Of a stretch of 6,500 nt of DNA, positions 6,055-6,500 are shown piece by piece (the first letter of the stretch is position 1; each line of letters starts with the position of its first letter). The stretch comes from Prevotella sp. UBA5387 (GTDB lineage: Bacteria > Bacteroidota > Bacteroidia > Bacteroidales > Bacteroidaceae): contig DHOP01000026.1 of the NCBI GenBank assembly GCA_002407775.1, positions 49,975-56,474 on the forward strand, read 5' to 3'. The notes below the pieces were generated by a model. It was not told the DNA's origin, searched no databases, and worked only from the letters and a program-made list of their open reading frames with translations. The position numbers were made by a program, and so were the translations under genes.

Positions 6055-6500
6055 ATGCCAATCGTCCACATTAAAACTCTTGATCATCCTGGCGTAGAGG
6101 TCTTCAGTAGACTTACCGATCACCAGCTACGCAACCGTCTTTATCCAGAAGATGGTCTTATAGTAGTGGAAAGCCCAAAGGTAATTAATGTGGCATTGGA
6201 GCAAGGATATCATCCTCAAGCTCTCCTTTGTGAGGAGCGACACATCAATGGTGACGCCGCAGATACCATAAAGCAGTGTGGGGACATTCCGGTCTACACT
6301 GGGAGCCGCGAAGTGTTGGCGCAACTGACTGGCTATACGCTAACTCGCGGGGTGCTATGTGCCATGCAGAGGCCTAGTCTAAAATCTGTAGAAGAAGTGT
6401 GCAAAGGTGCTTCTCGAATTGTTGTCATCGATGGCGTGGTCGACTCAACAAATATCGGAGCCATCTTCAGATCGGCCGCAGCACTTGGTGTAGATGGGGT
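6055..6500 (+). CDS. SpoU/TrmH-family RNA 2'-O-ribose methyltransferase, N-terminal part (3' end outside window)
   Basis: The frame opens at ATG 6055, just after an in-frame TAG at 6043-6045, and stays open to the right edge (148 codons plus two bases). Residues about 5-110 resemble the substrate-binding N-terminal domain of SpoU methyltransferases: LTDHQLRNRLYPEDGLIVVE near 20-39, where charged residues precede an ESPKVI segment, then TRGVLCAMQRP near 97-107. The catalytic SPOUT domain begins with RIVVIDGVVDSTNIGAIFRS at 121-140, which is motif 1 with Asn133, Gly135 and Arg139, the Arg being the catalytic residue of the family. The enzyme would transfer a methyl group from S-adenosylmethionine to a ribose in rRNA or tRNA in the cytosol; the target base cannot be read from this part. 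Motifs 2 and 3, which form the knot and SAM site, should follow beyond the window; bacterial members are usually near 250 residues. Confidence 0.92.
   Translation, partial: MPIVHIKTLDHPGVEVFSRLTDHQLRNRLYPEDGLIVVESPKVINVALEQGYHPQALLCEERHINGDAADTIKQCGDIPVYTGSREVLAQLTGYTLTRGVLCAMQRPSLKSVEEVCKGASRIVVIDGVVDSTNIGAIFRSAAALGVDG

Noticed and set aside
6127..6324. 65-codon open frame on the minus strand
   Set aside because: It is antisense to the TrmH-family gene, which is supported by motif 1 and a good promoter.

Overview
The window looks like chromosomal DNA of a Bacteroidales bacterium, most likely Prevotella or a close relative. The evidence is protein content (a bacterial alpha-2-macroglobulin tail, a DUF1573 protein, a periplasmic family 3 glycoside hydrolase), promoter boxes of the Bacteroidetes type TAnnTTTG, weak or absent Shine-Dalgarno sites, and AT-rich intergenic DNA. 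The genus is an inference from overall resemblance; there is no marker gene here that settles it.

Layout: positions 1-2767 carry three plus-strand genes in close succession: the 3' end of an alpha-2-macroglobulin-like gene, a secreted three-domain DUF1573 protein, and ispH (last step of the MEP isoprenoid pathway). The spacings of 42 and 14 bases suggest one transcript. Positions 2768-3308 are a 541-base gene-free stretch between convergent genes. It holds two different tandem arrays with the same 22-bp period, a 14-bp perfect hairpin, and a terminator-like hairpin. Positions 3309-5642 on the minus strand encode a complete secreted GH3 beta-glucosidase-type enzyme. Positions 5643-6054 are a divergent, AT-rich promoter region. 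From 6055 to the window edge runs the 5' part of a SpoU/TrmH-family RNA 2'-O-methyltransferase gene on the plus strand.

The genes do not form one obvious pathway. The first two products act in the cell envelope, IspH is a cytosolic iron-sulfur enzyme, the GH3 enzyme degrades beta-linked oligosaccharides in the periplasm, and the methyltransferase modifies RNA. There is no SusC/SusD pair, transposase, tRNA, rRNA or CRISPR array in the window. The protein-coding content is ordinary core and envelope genes. The most unusual signal is non-coding: the paired 22-bp-period arrays at 2811-2898 and 2971-3036, whose units each centre on a 9-bp odd palindrome (TCAAwTTGA in the first, ATCAsTGAT in the second).
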